From positions 4,464,001 through 4,528,000 of the forward strand of contig NZ_CP109162.1 of NCBI RefSeq assembly GCF_035920445.1: 64,000 nt of DNA. The letters run 5' to 3'. The notes under the pieces were generated by a model. It did not search any database. It was not told the origin of the DNA and saw only the letters and a list, made by a program, of their open reading frames with translations. This DNA is from Nocardia sp. NBC_01730 (lineage in GTDB: Bacteria > Actinomycetota > Actinomycetes > Mycobacteriales > Mycobacteriaceae). The position numbers and the translations under genes are program-made. Of this stretch, positions 1 through 9,291 are shown one piece after another; position 1 is the stretch's first letter, and each line of letters opens with the position of its first letter.

Positions 1-113
1 CGTTACGGCCGCTAAATCCCATATTTTTCCGGTCCCCTTCCGGAAGCGAAATCTGATGGCTATCGTGTGTGTGGTTAGGCGAATATCAATCACCCGGAAA
101 GGACCGAGTGGAG

Positions 114-293
114 ATGGCTGAAAAGTCTAAGAAAGCGCCTAAGAAAATGCCGAAGCAGATGCCGAGGCAGCAGCAACAACAGCGCCAGGAGCAGGGCATG
201 CCCGAGAGCGCGAATCCCGAAGGCCGCCGGTCGGGCAACCAGCGCCAGTCGGAGACACCCGACCGGCGCGGCGAGCAGGACCGCCGCTACTAA
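114..293 (+). CDS. Small Lys/Gln-rich disordered protein
   Basis: 59 residues. A Shine-Dalgarno stretch (GGAAAGGA, 96-103) ends 10 bases before the ATG, which decides this start over the longer frame from 69. The N-terminal third is Lys/Pro/Met-rich, followed by a run of five Gln and a charged, Arg/Glu/Gln-rich tail. It has no hydrophobic segment, no Cys and no recognisable domain, so it should be soluble and disordered. A strong terminator-like hairpin follows 20 bases after the stop, supporting a monocistronic gene. Function unknown. Confidence 0.6.
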   Translation: MAEKSKKAPKKMPKQMPRQQQQQRQEQGMPESANPEGRRSGNQRQSETPDRRGEQDRRY

Positions 294-312
294 CTGATCT
301 GTACCACACCGC

Positions 313-343
313 GCCGCCGGTTCCCTCCTCCGGGACCGGCGGC
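313..343 (+). terminator. Rho-independent-type hairpin after the small protein gene
   Basis: A 12-bp GC-rich stem (GCCGCCGGTTCCC pairing with GGGACCGGCGGC, one bulged T) with a 6-base loop. It starts 20 bases after the stop codon at 293. There is no T-tract, as is usual in actinomycetes. Confidence 0.6.
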
Positions 344-570
344 GGCGGTCGTGTGGACACCCTGCGCGACCACACGCCGACCGGCACCACCCCACAGCGC
401 AGGACCGATTCAGGATCGAAGCCGTCGAGCGCGAAGCGGAATTCATTGCGAAACAGGCGAATCGGCGCGCACCACGCTTACCCGCGAAGTAATTGCCCGG
501 CTCAGCGGGGCGACCTACGTTCGACTCGGCGTCGCATTCCGGCGGCCGCACCGAACTCGAGGAGCCGATC

Positions 571-921
571 ATGTCCGCCTATGGCTTCGCCCATCTGCGC
601 GGCCGCACGCCGCACGTCGATATCCTCGAGTACCTGGAGCGCATCCAGGCCACCCTCGATCCGTTCGGCGGCCGCTTCGTCATCCACGGACCGCCTACCG
701 AGGTCGTGGAGGGCAGTTGGCCAGGCAGCATGGTGCTGATCGAATTCCCCGGCATGACCGAGGCCCGCGAGTGGTACCGCTCGCCCGCCTATCAGGCGAT
801 TCTGCCGCTGCGCGCCGACCACATCGAGGGCGACCTGCTGCTGATCGAGGGGGTCGGCTCGAACTACGACCCGCGCGAACGAGCCGCGAAGCTGCGCGCC
901 GAGGCGGCCGGAGCAGCCTGA
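571..921 (+). CDS. DUF1330 family protein
   Basis: 116 residues. The start is an ATG preceded by GAGGAGC. It reads as a single DUF1330 domain, a small dimeric ferredoxin-like alpha/beta-barrel fold: an early YLERIQATLDPFGGRF stretch, then VLIEFP, then an EAREWYRSPAYQAILPLR block. The last two are the family hallmark (F-P-[ST]-x-E-A-x-x-W-Y-x-S-x-x-Y). Biochemical role is unknown for the family. It stands alone, 80 bases before the methionine-salvage operon. Confidence 0.8.
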   Translation: MSAYGFAHLRGRTPHVDILEYLERIQATLDPFGGRFVIHGPPTEVVEGSWPGSMVLIEFPGMTEAREWYRSPAYQAILPLRADHIEGDLLLIEGVGSNYDPRERAAKLRAEAAGAA

Positions 922-1001
922 CGCGGGTGTCGGCCGTCGACCGGCGTCCGATACCGTCGACCAGGCACGACACCGCTCGACGCGACGAAGGATGTTGCCT
1001 G

Positions 1002-2648
1002 ATGGACGACAGTTCTCTGCTCTGGGACGACGGTGCGCTCGTCACCATCGACCAGCGCGGACTGCCGCACGAGGCGCGCGAGCTGCGATTGCGCACGGTC
1101 GACCAGGTGATCGACGCCATCAAAGTTCTTGCCATCCGCGGCGCGCCTGCCATCGGCATCGCGGGTGCGTTCGGTGTGGTCATCGCCACGGCGGCGCACA
1201 CCGTCGACGGGGTGGTGGACGAGCAGGCGGTGCAAGCCGAGGCGAATCGGATCGCGGCGGCCCGGCCGACCGCGGTCAACCTGGCCTGGGCTGTCGAGCG
1301 GGTACGGGCCAGGGTGGCGCAGGGCGCGGAGGCCGTGCTCGCCGAAACGCTCGACATATTGGCCGAAGACGGCAGGGTGAACCGGGCCGCCGCGGCCAAC
1401 GCCGCGGACCTGGTGCAGGAACTCTGCCCCGACCGACCGCTGCGTGTACTGACCCACTGCAACACCGGCAGGCTTGCGACCAGCGCGTTCGGCAGCGCCA
1501 TCGGCGCGTTGCGGGTGCTGTCCGAGCGCGGCGCGCTCGAGCGCGTTCTGGTCGGCGAGACCCGCCCGCTGCTGCAGGGCGCCCGCCTGACCACCTGGGA
1601 ACTGGCCGAGGCACGCATCCCGCACCGACTGACTGTCGACTCCGCCGCCGCCTGGGCGATGGCCACCGGGCAGGTCGACTGCGTGCTCGTCGGCGCCGAC
1701 CGCGTGACCGCGAACGGCGACGTCGCCAACAAGATCGGCACGTACTCCCTCGCGCTGGCGGCCCGCCACCACGGCATCCCGTTCCTGGTGGTCGCCCCGG
1801 AGTCGACCCGCGATCCGCAGATGACCACCGGCCGCGAGATCGTCGTCGAGGAGCGCGCGGCGGCCGAGGTGACCGGATTCGGCGGCGTGGCAACGGCTCC
1901 CGCGGACACCGAGGTCTTCAATCCGGCTTTCGACGTGACGCCGGGCGACCTGGTGACGGCGGTGGTCACCGAGCGCGGCGTGGTGCATCGCTCGGACCCG
2001 TCGCACGGCACGGCGATCGCGGACATCGCACGTGAGCTGTACCAGCGCGGCTGGATGCCCGGCACGGCGGGCAACATCTCGGTGCGCACCGGCGAGACCG
2101 CCGTCGTCACCGGAAGCGGTCTGGCCAAAGGCGAACTCACCGAGCACGACATGGTCACCGTCCGCGTCGCGGACTCGACCGTGGTGTCCGGCCGCGGTCG
2201 TAAACCCTCGGCGGAGACCACGATTCACACCGCCGTCTACCGGACCGGCTCGGCTCGAGCCGTGGTGCACATCCACCCGCCGCACGCCACGGCGCTGGCC
2301 ACGCGGTCGGCCGTTCGCGACGTGGTGACCACGATTCAGATCACCGACTACGAGCTCATCAAAGGGCTCGGCGGCAGCGATCCGGCCGCCGTCGCCATCC
2401 CGGTGTTCCCGAACTGGCCGGACGTGCCGCGCATCGGCGCGGACATCGAGCGCTACCTTCTCGACCACCCCGATACTCCCCCGGTCCTGTTCATCGCGGG
2501 CCATGGGATCACCGCGTGGGGGGATAATCTCGCCCAGGCGCGTGATCGTGCCGAATGCCTGGAAGCGCTGTGCGAGCTGGTGTCGCGGACAGGTAGCCCG
2601 GCCGCCTTCGGTGCGCGTGACAACATTCTCGAGATTGGACTGGCATGA
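1002..2648 (+). CDS. mtnAB: Fused MtnA-MtnB: methylthioribose-1-P isomerase / methylthioribulose-1-P dehydratase
   Basis: 548 residues; start ATG behind GAAGGA (987-992). Residues 1 to about 330 are an eIF2B-like MtnA domain: RGAPAIGIAGAFG near residue 45, THCNTG carrying the catalytic Cys, and GADRVTANGDVANKIGTY carrying the catalytic Asp. Residues about 340-548 are a class-II aldolase-like MtnB domain: GTAGNISVR, VVTGSGLAKGEL, KPSAETTIHTAVYR, the HIHPPHA zinc site and the C-terminal GHG. It catalyses two consecutive steps of the methionine salvage pathway in the cytoplasm. The reading frame is continuous with no start signal at the domain boundary, so this is a true fusion. It overlaps mtnD by four bases (ATGA). 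Confidence 0.92.
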   Translation: MDDSSLLWDDGALVTIDQRGLPHEARELRLRTVDQVIDAIKVLAIRGAPAIGIAGAFGVVIATAAHTVDGVVDEQAVQAEANRIAAARPTAVNLAWAVERVRARVAQGAEAVLAETLDILAEDGRVNRAAAANAADLVQELCPDRPLRVLTHCNTGRLATSAFGSAIGALRVLSERGALERVLVGETRPLLQGARLTTWELAEARIPHRLTVDSAAAWAMATGQVDCVLVGADRVTANGDVANKIGTYSLALAARHHGIPFLVVAPESTRDPQMTTGREIVVEERAAAEVTGFGGVATAPADTEVFNPAFDVTPGDLVTAVVTERGVVHRSDPSHGTAIADIARELYQRGWMPGTAGNISVRTGETAVVTGSGLAKGELTEHDMVTVRVADSTVVSGRGRKPSAETTIHTAVYRTGSARAVVHIHPPHATALATRSAVRDVVTTIQITDYELIKGLGGSDPAAVAIPVFPNWPDVPRIGADIERYLLDHPDTPPVLFIAGHGITAWGDNLAQARDRAECLEALCELVSRTGSPAAFGARDNILEIGLA

Positions 2649-3220
2649 CCCTGCTCCAGGTGATGGCCGCGGACAACGCGGCCGACGTGCGCGTACGTAC
2701 CACCGACGACGAGCTGATCGGCACCGAATTGGCCAGGCACGGCATCACTTTCGGCCGTTGGCCGGTGGTCGAGAACGCCGCGTCCCGCTCCTCCGACGAT
2801 CTGTTGGCCCAGTACGCGGCCGAGGTGGCGGAGCTGAACGGGTCGGGGCGCTACCGGCACATCGACATCGCCCGTATCCATCCCGACGACGCCGACCCGC
2901 AGTGGTCACAGGTCGCCAGGGGTGCGCGCGCGAAGTTCCTCGACGAGCACCGGCACGCCGAGGACGAGGTGCGTTTCTTCGCCGCCGGGCGCGGCTGCTT
3001 CTACCTGCACCTGGATGACGAGGTGCTTGCTGTGGTCTGCGGTGGCGGCGACCTGCTCTCGGTGCCCGCCGGAACGCTGCACTGGTTCGACATGGGCGCG
3101 CGCCCGGACTTCATCGCCATCCGCTTCTTCGAGGAGGAGGACGGCTGGGTCGGCGATTTCACCGGCGACAAGATCAGCGCGGGCTTTCCCACCCTCGACG
3201 AGCTGCTCACCGCGTCGTGA
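2645..3220 (+). CDS. mtnD: Acireductone dioxygenase
   Basis: 191 residues, the usual family length, with a cupin fold. The metal-binding motif is visible as HRHAEDEVRFF (two His and one Glu), with the fourth ligand in PAGTLHWFD. With Fe2+ the family oxidises acireductone to 2-oxo-4-methylthiobutanoate and formate; with Ni2+ it makes an off-pathway product. The ATG overlaps the mtnAB stop as ATGA, so translation is probably coupled. The order mtnAB-mtnD-mtnC matches the pathway steps. Confidence 0.93.
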   Translation: MTLLQVMAADNAADVRVRTTDDELIGTELARHGITFGRWPVVENAASRSSDDLLAQYAAEVAELNGSGRYRHIDIARIHPDDADPQWSQVARGARAKFLDEHRHAEDEVRFFAAGRGCFYLHLDDEVLAVVCGGGDLLSVPAGTLHWFDMGARPDFIAIRFFEEEDGWVGDFTGDKISAGFPTLDELLTAS

Positions 3221-3945
3221 TCAGGGCCGTCGTCGTCGACATCGAGGGCACCACCAGCCCCACCCGTTCGGTCCGCGAGGACCTGTATGGCTATACCCGC
3301 GAACGGCTTCCGAATTGGCTGGCCGAAAACAGCTCTACGGCAGCGGAACCCGTGCTCGCCGCGACCAGGGAGCTGACCGGGCGGGCGGACGCCGACCCTG
3401 CTGAGGTCGCCGAGATCCTGCGCACCTGGCTCGACTCGGACGTGAAGGCCGAGCCGCTCAAGACCGCCCAGGGCCTGATCTGCGCCGAGGGCTTCCGTGG
3501 TGGCGCGCTGCACGGCGAGTTCTTTCCGGATGTCCCGCCCGCGCTCACTGCCTGGCACGCCGCGGGCTTCGCCCTGTACGTCTACTCCTCGGGATCGGTC
3601 CGCAACCAACAGGATTGGTTCGCCTTCGCGCGAGGCGGCAGCCTCTCCGAGCTGATCAGCGGATACTTCGATCTGACAACAGCAGGCGGCAAACGCGAAT
3701 CCTCCTCCTACACGACGATCGCGGGCGCCATCGGCCTCCCGGCCGAGCGCATCCTGTTCCTGTCCGACCACCCGGATGAGCTCGACGCGGCCGTCGCCGC
3801 GAACTGGCGAGTCGTCGGCCTGGCCCGCCTCGGCGAGCCCAACCCCCCACGGCCCCCGCACCGTTGGGTCGACACGTTCGCCGACATCGATCCCACCGAT
3901 CGCGGCGGGATGGTGTTCGAGGCCCGGTATCGGCGTGGTAGCTAG
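3217..3945 (+). CDS. mtnC: Enolase-phosphatase E1
   Basis: 242 residues, HAD superfamily. The GTG start overlaps the mtnD stop (GTGA). Motif I is VVVDIEGTTSP near the N-terminus, motif II is VYSSGSVRNQQ near residue 125, and the acidic motif is FLSDHPDELDAA near residue 185. The enzyme enolises 2,3-diketo-5-methylthiopentyl-1-phosphate and dephosphorylates the product to acireductone, the substrate of MtnD. It is the last gene of the operon; the next gene is on the other strand. Confidence 0.93.
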   Translation: MIRAVVVDIEGTTSPTRSVREDLYGYTRERLPNWLAENSSTAAEPVLAATRELTGRADADPAEVAEILRTWLDSDVKAEPLKTAQGLICAEGFRGGALHGEFFPDVPPALTAWHAAGFALYVYSSGSVRNQQDWFAFARGGSLSELISGYFDLTTAGGKRESSSYTTIAGAIGLPAERILFLSDHPDELDAAVAANWRVVGLARLGEPNPPRPPHRWVDTFADIDPTDRGGMVFEARYRRGS

Positions 3946-4087
3946 CCGCCAACGGTTGGACTCGAGGCTCTCCGGGCTTCGTGCGTGTGGGGCGGCCGCG
4001 GCTACAGGTTGCCGGTCACCCGCCAGTACTCGCCGCGCCGCTGCCGCTCCTCGCTGGTCCCTGCGCGCGGCTGTCTCAGGTGGGTGG

Positions 4088-4905
4088 TCACGCCTTCTCT
4101 CCTCCGCTGACTGGTTGACCGTCTTTGTCGAACCACTGGCCCGTTTTCGGGTCTCGGGTCCAGCCCTCGAATTCGGTGCCCTCCAGGTCGTCGGAGAACC
4201 GGCCACCGAAACCAGGTGTAGTTCCTTCGGGTGCAGGTCCGGCCGCGGCGCGGTCCTTGTCGAACTGTTCGAATATCGCTTGATCGCGCGCATATTCCTC
4301 GGGGGTATACACCAACCCCGTCGATGAGCGCGACTTCGGGCGCGGTGATCGCCTCGAACGCGACGGCGGCCGCCTCCAGCGCGGCCGGGAACCCGGCTAC
4401 CGCCCCGGCACGAGCTGTCCGCTCCCAGGTGTCACCCGCGTTCGAAATGGTGGCCGCGTTTCCGTCCGGCACGATGATGCCGATCATTTCAGCCAGACCG
4501 ATACCCTCATCGACCAGGCCGTTGCCGGGGCCGCCCGCGGACGGTAGCGGGATGTGGCACAAGATCACCGGGGGGGAGCGGCATGGTCGGCCGGGTGGGT
4601 AAGGCATCGGTGCCGATGGTGGCGACATGTTCGGCGACGTCGTGGTTGTAGCCGATTTCTTGCAGGATCAGCGCGTACCCGTGGGCGGCAGTGGCGACTT
4701 CGGAGACCATGCGCAGGATCTCAGCGGCGCGGTTGTCGTAGGACTCGCCCCACTTCTTCGCATCCGAGTAACTTCCCGCCATATCGGTGGCCTTGGCCAT
4801 GTTCGGCCACTCGGCATCGACGGCGGCCCAGAACCCGGCGGCGGAGTCCGCGAGCTTGGTCGCGGTGTCGTAATAGGTCGGCACCGCTACGTCGATGACG
4901 GTCAC
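4088..4905 (-). pseudogene. ESX-associated WXG-like protein, disrupted by two frameshifts
   Basis: Three open segments in different frames join into one plausible 271-residue protein. The first, from a GTG at 4905 that overlaps the upstream stop, has FWAAVDAEWPNMAKATDMAG and a long helical stretch. The middle reads GLVDEGIGLAEMIGIIVPDG and TISNAGDTWERTARAG. The tail begins VYTPEEYARDQAIFEQFDKD and ends with FEGWTRDPKTGQWFDKDGQP. The joins fall at a seven-base homopolymer (4570-4576) and a four-base one (4316-4319). Removing one base at each leaves 816 bases, exactly 272 codons, which supports an intact ancestor. The architecture resembles the N-terminal region of ESX-linked larger proteins. 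The two genes upstream encode WXG100 proteins. Real mutation and sequencing error cannot be told apart here. Confidence 0.7.
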
Positions 4906-5210
4906 TCGGCGACGCCGGTGCCACGTCCGAGCATGGCCGTATTGGCCGCCGATGCGGCCTGGTACTGCTTGCGCGCCGCGGTGGCCGCGGCGCGCATCTT
5001 CTGCAGGCCGTCGCGGATTTCGGCGGCGGAAGTAGTCCATTCGGCGTGCGCGGTGGCGTGCGCGTCGGCGGCCGCACCGGTCCAATTGCTCTGGAGGGTG
5101 GCCATGCGCTCTTCCACTTCACGCAAGGCATCCTCGGCAAACCCGTTCAGCCCTTCTATGCGGGCAGTCACGGCTTCCAGGTGCGCGAGGTCTACGCGAT
5201 ATTCAGTCAT
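4902..5210 (-). CDS. WXG100 family (ESAT-6-like) protein
   Basis: 102 residues, the standard WXG100 length. The W-x-G turn appears as NWTGAAADA near residue 44, between two helical halves. No signal peptide, as expected for type VII substrates. The first gene of the trio ends 39 bases upstream and the next starts with a GTGA overlap, so the three are co-transcribed. WXG100 proteins typically pair as helical-hairpin heterodimers; the likely partner is the neighbour at 5250-5588. No ESX core genes (eccC, eccD) lie in the window. Confidence 0.85.
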   Translation of the reverse strand: MTEYRVDLAHLEAVTARIEGLNGFAEDALREVEERMATLQSNWTGAAADAHATAHAEWTTSAAEIRDGLQKMRAAATAARKQYQAASAANTAMLGRGTGVAE

Positions 5211-5249
5211 TGATGGTGTCCCCCCAGCGAGTTCGGTCCGGATGTCAGA

Positions 5250-5588
5250 TCAGATCGGGGGCAGGCTCAGCGAGCCGTAGTTGCCCGCGCTGGCGGTGTC
5301 GGTAGCGGCGGTGCGGTCGACCACTACGCCCAATAAGTCGGCCATGTCCGCCAGGGCCTCGAACACACCAAGGGCTGCGGTGTGCGTCTCGTCCCACGCC
5401 CCGGCATAGGCGGTGGCCGCCATGCCGCGCCAGCTCGTCATCAGACCGTCGACTTCGGCCGATGCCGAGCGCAACCCGCTGATCAAGTTTTGCGCGGTCT
5501 GCTGCACGTAGCGCCCGGCATCGGAGACCTGCTCGGGCACCACGACAAACGCCGTGGGGGATGCCGCAGGGGCGGCGGAATCGGTCAC
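5250..5588 (-). CDS. WXG100 family protein, first gene of the ESX trio
   Basis: 112 residues. The GTG start at 5588 is preceded by GAGGAG at good spacing, preferred over longer upstream starts that lack one. The motif SWRGMAATAYAGAWDE (W-x-G) lies near residue 58, flanked by amphipathic helices with QTAQNLISGLRSASAEVDGL before it. No signal sequence. It leads a minus-strand operon with the WXG100 gene at 4902 and the frameshifted gene at 4088. A decayed paralogue sharing the QNLI.G..SAS and WRG.AATA blocks lies at 7470-7780. Confidence 0.85.
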   Translation of the reverse strand: MTDSAAPAASPTAFVVVPEQVSDAGRYVQQTAQNLISGLRSASAEVDGLMTSWRGMAATAYAGAWDETHTAALGVFEALADMADLLGVVVDRTAATDTASAGNYGSLSLPPI

Positions 5589-5994
5589 GGGAGAACTCTC
5601 CTCGGTTCGGCGGTGGTCTCGGAACGTTGGACGCACCAAGAACCACACACGGCTCTGTCCTAGATAGTAGGTGTCCCAACAACTCCCACCACAGCTTGCT
5701 TGCTGCAACGCGTTGACCACGCAACGCCAAACACACCGCGCCGGCGAAGCGATCGGCTCGGTGTGCGAACGTGATCCCGACCAGCAACCCGAACCACAGC
5801 ACCTTGATGATCCCTAGTTACCGACAGCCCGGCCGGTAATCCGGTAGCTATCCCGACGAAAGCGTTGAACCGCGTGGTCAACAGGGGCCTACCGCGGCCG
5901 TGTCGCAACGCAATAGCCTGGCCACGGCGCGTGGTTACCGCTGAAGCTAGTGAAGCACAACGGATATCCCGAACGAGCCGACGGGGTACGCCGA

Positions 5995-6750
5995 TCACCC
6001 GATGCTGAAGGGCTGTCCCCAGAGGGTTTGCGAAGCGTCCATGACATTGTCCAGCACGACGATCGTCATATACGAACGCGCCTCGGCGTAGCCCGCGCAG
6101 CCGTCGATCGACAATGTGTGGTCCACGTACTGCGTAGTACCCGAGGTGCCGGTGAAGTTGTAGGTCTCGATCTGCTTGGTGGCGACCTTGCCCGGTTTCA
6201 ACTGCAGCGACATATCGGGATCCGCGTACGGCGTGATCCCCGAGCTGTTGGCACTCCCGCCCAAGTCGTAGGTTCCCACGGTCAGGCCGCCACCCCCATT
6301 TCCGCCACCGCCCGAGTTGGAGGTGTTTCCACCCCCACCAGACTGGGCATCACCACCGGTTTTGTCCGGTCCCTCACTTTTCGGCTTGTCCGCCGCATCA
6401 CCGCTGGCGTCGGCGTGCACGCCAGAGCCCAGATCGACCTGGCAGCCGACCAGATAACCGGTCTGAATGCGGCCCCCGGTGACCGTGACACCGGCTGGCG
6501 CATCGACACTCACCGAGGTGACGCCGGAAACCCACACGTTGCGGGAGAGCGGACTCGACGCTATCGACGGGGAGACCGTCACGTGCTCCGCACTGCGGTC
6601 GACCTGGACGGCCACCCCGTCGCGAGTGGTGAACTGGCCGTGCCCGTCCGGCAGCACCACCTGTGTGTCGGCATCCGCCGAACCCGTCCCGACCAGCATG
6701 ACGGGCACGCAGGCACACGCCACGATCGCAGTGCACAGCGGACCTCGCAC
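5995..6750 (-). CDS. MspA family porin
   Basis: 251 residues. The GTG start follows GAGAGAGG. A signal peptide of about 27 residues ends GSADADT, so the product is exported, probably to the mycolic-acid outer membrane. The mature part opens with QVVLPDGHGQFTTRDGVAVQVDR and has the family blocks GYLVGCQVDL and IDGCAGYAEARSY, ending WGQPFSIG. About 45 residues of Gly/Asn/Ser-rich insert sit in the middle. MspA-type porins form octameric channels for small hydrophilic solutes. A second porin gene lies immediately upstream on the same strand. Confidence 0.88.
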   Translation of the reverse strand: MRGPLCTAIVACACVPVMLVGTGSADADTQVVLPDGHGQFTTRDGVAVQVDRSAEHVTVSPSIASSPLSRNVWVSGVTSVSVDAPAGVTVTGGRIQTGYLVGCQVDLGSGVHADASGDAADKPKSEGPDKTGGDAQSGGGGNTSNSGGGGNGGGGLTVGTYDLGGSANSSGITPYADPDMSLQLKPGKVATKQIETYNFTGTSGTTQYVDHTLSIDGCAGYAEARSYMTIVVLDNVMDASQTLWGQPFSIG

Positions 6751-6842
6751 GGCACGTATCCTCTCTCTCCCGATCGACGATCACCGATCTCGTTGCGGCA
6801 CCGGAATTCGGGAGACCCGGCCGGCACCGGAGCGTATGGAAC

Positions 6843-7458
6843 TCACCCGATGCTGAACGGATCGCCGTACAACGTCACCTCGGCGGAACCGCGCCTATTT
6901 GGTCACCGTCAGTGTGGTGAACGCACGAGCCTGCGCATATCCAGCGCACCCATCGACCTGGACACCTCGATCGTGATACTCGAAGCCGACGGCACCGGCT
7001 CGAGGATCGATCTGCTTGGTGTCGAACTTCACCTGCGCGACACCACCCGGCACCAGGTTGGATCTTGGGCCCACTTCCGGTGAAACCGAACCCGGGGCCA
7101 CGTACACGTCACCGCCCACTGTCACTCCACCGGACAGATCGACTTGGCAACCGATCAGGTACCCGGAGACGAGAGTGCCGCCGGTCGCACCGGCGACCGT
7201 GGCGTACACGGTGCCCGACATGCTCGCAGTGCGCGACAGACCGTTGTAGGCGAGCGACGGGGAGACCACCGCGCTCTCCCCCGTGCGGCTCAGATCGATC
7301 TGCACACCCGTCGCCGTCGTGAAAGCCTGTTGACCGTCGGGCAACGACACCACCGTATCGGCCTGCGCCACATCGTATCCGAGCAGTAATACCGCGAGCC
7401 CCGCGCCGACGCCGACGCCGACGGGCAATAGGCCGAACCCAGCAACCAACCTGATCAA
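6843..7458 (-). pseudogene. MspA family porin with a 3'-terminal frameshift
   Basis: The open frame (6895-7458) is a clear MspA porin: hydrophobic leader, VVSLPDGQQAFTTATGVQIDL, GYLIGCQVDL, VDGCAGYAQARAF. It stops abruptly at TLTVTK. Dropping one A from the AAA at 6898-6900 restores NRRGSAEVTLYGDPFSIG and a stop at 6843. The last 33 residues then align without gaps to the neighbouring porin, which ends WGQPFSIG. The repaired length, 615 bases, is a whole number of codons. The frameshift removes the final beta-strand. The start (TTG at 7458) is uncertain because its purine-rich stretch abuts it. Confidence 0.8.
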
Positions 7459-7469
7459 TCCTTCTGCTC

Positions 7470-7780
7470 GAACGTCGGCGAACGTCGCCTACGGTTTCTT
7501 CCGCAGGTGAACTCCAGCTGGGAGCCGGCATAGGATCGGCTGGGACTTTCGGGGCCGACAACGGGGCACCCTCGTCGGGACGGATCACTTCGCCGTTGAG
7601 CAGCTGAGTGGCAAAGGTGCCGACTGCCCCGCGGTCGCTTGAACCGTGGCGGTGGCCGCGGTGCCGCGCCACTCGACATCAGGCCTCGACTCCGGCCGAG
7701 GCCGAGCACACTCCGCCGATGAGGTTCTGCGTGGCGAAGTACGGCTCACGTGCGATGCCCGGTGGTGGAATACAAGTGAC
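7470..7780 (-). pseudogene. Decayed WXG100 gene
   Basis: Fragments in two or three frames recall the WXG100 protein at 5250-5588. One frame has YFATQNLIGGVCSASAGVEA before a TGA; the next has DVEWRGTAATATVQATAG; a third continues TFATQLLNGEVIRPDEGAP. The order and the QNLI.G..SAS and WRG.AATA matches make a degraded paralogue more likely than chance. No intact start or frame remains, and the boundaries are approximate. Confidence 0.55.
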
Positions 7781-7832
7781 AGCGATTTACCGCAGCAATC
7801 CGAATCCAACTTACTTCCAGCCGGGCAGGGGC

Positions 7833-8515
7833 TCAGAACATCACGGTACGAGGAGTGTGGAGTTCGGATACCGGGCAGTAATAGAGCTGGAGTGTGTAGC
7901 CTCTGCCGATGATAACCCCTACCGGATCGGAGTACTTCCACCCGGCATCGGCTTCCTCGAGCGGACGCCAGCTCACGGTCCCGCCGTCGAATTCCCCGGA
8001 AGCAGCCGTGAGCAGGGGAAGCTGTTGTTCCCCGCATTCGCATTCGATCGGAACCGGGTCGGTGATGCCCCAGCAGCCGCCGTAGCCCATGGCCTTCCAT
8101 CCAGGAGCGTGAGCGGTGTCCCAGTCGTATGCAGCGCTCTCGCCGATTCGCTCGGTCCAAGATTTGATCATTCGGCGAAGATGGTCCGGCAGATCCTCGA
8201 TGAGAGGGTATTCGGGCACGATCTCTCCCTGTCGAGCTTCTCCCCTTCGCTCTCGCGACGATCCCAGTCCTCGCGGTACCGGCGCATCGCAAGAATGTAG
8301 TCGAGATAATCAGTGGGCTGGTCGTAATCATGCTCCAGATCGCACATCGGCCACGGTTCGTCCTCGGGCCAGAGAAGCGGGCCACCGATGGAGCTCTCGT
8401 GCACGGTCGGCGTGCCTCGCCGTGGATGAAGTCGTACCGCGGGCTTGGCATACTCGGCGATCTCCGGGAAGAGGTCCACGATGTCATAAGGTCGGGGCGG
8501 GGTGGTTCGGGTCAT
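7833..8515 (-). pseudogene. DUF1963-like protein split by a frameshift
   Basis: The N-terminal part starts at the ATG at 8515 and carries SSIGGPLLWPEDEPWPMCD, typical of DUF1963 proteins. It runs into the wrong frame near 8220. The C-terminal part (7833-8219) carries YGGCWGITDPVPIECECGEQQLPLL. Removing two bases from a GAGAGA run joins them as LDREIVPEYPLIED, and the total (681 bases) becomes 227 codons. The second part could instead start on its own GTG at 8219 behind a purine-rich stretch, but it lacks the family's first half. Function unknown. Confidence 0.6.
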
Positions 8516-9291
8516 CGGGCCTTCAAGTCTCGTGTTGATCTGCGCAAGTGGTTCTCCATTCCCGAAGGCCGCGATGTAGCCGAGATCGTCGAGCAAGGCC
8601 GCTCGCCGCGTGTCCAGTCGATCAGCCTTTGTGGGTCCTGCTTCTTTTCGGCACGATGTAGCCTCGTTCGACGTCGGCGGCTGCAATCCGTTTCATCTAA
8701 CAGCGACACGGAGCAGCAGGCCAGAATTCCCTGCGGTATTTACAACGCTTTGAGCTTCAGTGGGCCTTTCCAGGTAGCGGATCGCCTGGCGGTGTGAGAT
8801 GCAGAAAAGACGAAAGTCGTGGTGGTACAAAGTAAGAGCGCAGAGCCCGGGTATGAGGTTGGGGTCACCAAGGACCTAGACGCCGTCGAAAGCGGCCGGC
8901 ACCGGCAGGCATCCGCGAGCGCCGACCACGATGCCCACCCCTCCACCATGGCTGTATCCCAGCACCGCTCCGAATCGCCCCTTCCCGGTCGGATGCCATT
9001 TCCTGACGCTGTGCAAACCTTCAGCGAATTGAATCCCGCTCGGTGAGATGTGTCTGTGGAACCGACACCGAAGCCCGCGAAATCACGTAGAACGGACACC
9101 GCCGACGACCGTGCGGTTGTGTTAACAAATGTAAAGCGCGGGAGAACCAGTCGTTTCCAAAGCATCACCGACATCCGCGCGGATCGGCCCCCTGGGTACG
9201 CTTTCGGCCAGGTCGCAGCGCGACTCCCCTGGTCACATTGCGCCGGACACCACAGACACTCCGCACGACCGTGACCGCCACGTTGCGCCGA
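8516..9291. other. Non-coding or eroded stretch upstream of narG
   Basis: About 780 bases without a credible gene. The longest minus-strand frame (8740-9297) has no family signature and no start signal. A plausible regulatory region for nar lies at its downstream end (9292-9364). Confidence 0.5.

Noticed and set aside
695..2504. Long minus-strand frames of more than 500 codons
   Set aside because: Antisense to the mtnAB fusion; low-complexity shadow composition, no start signal.
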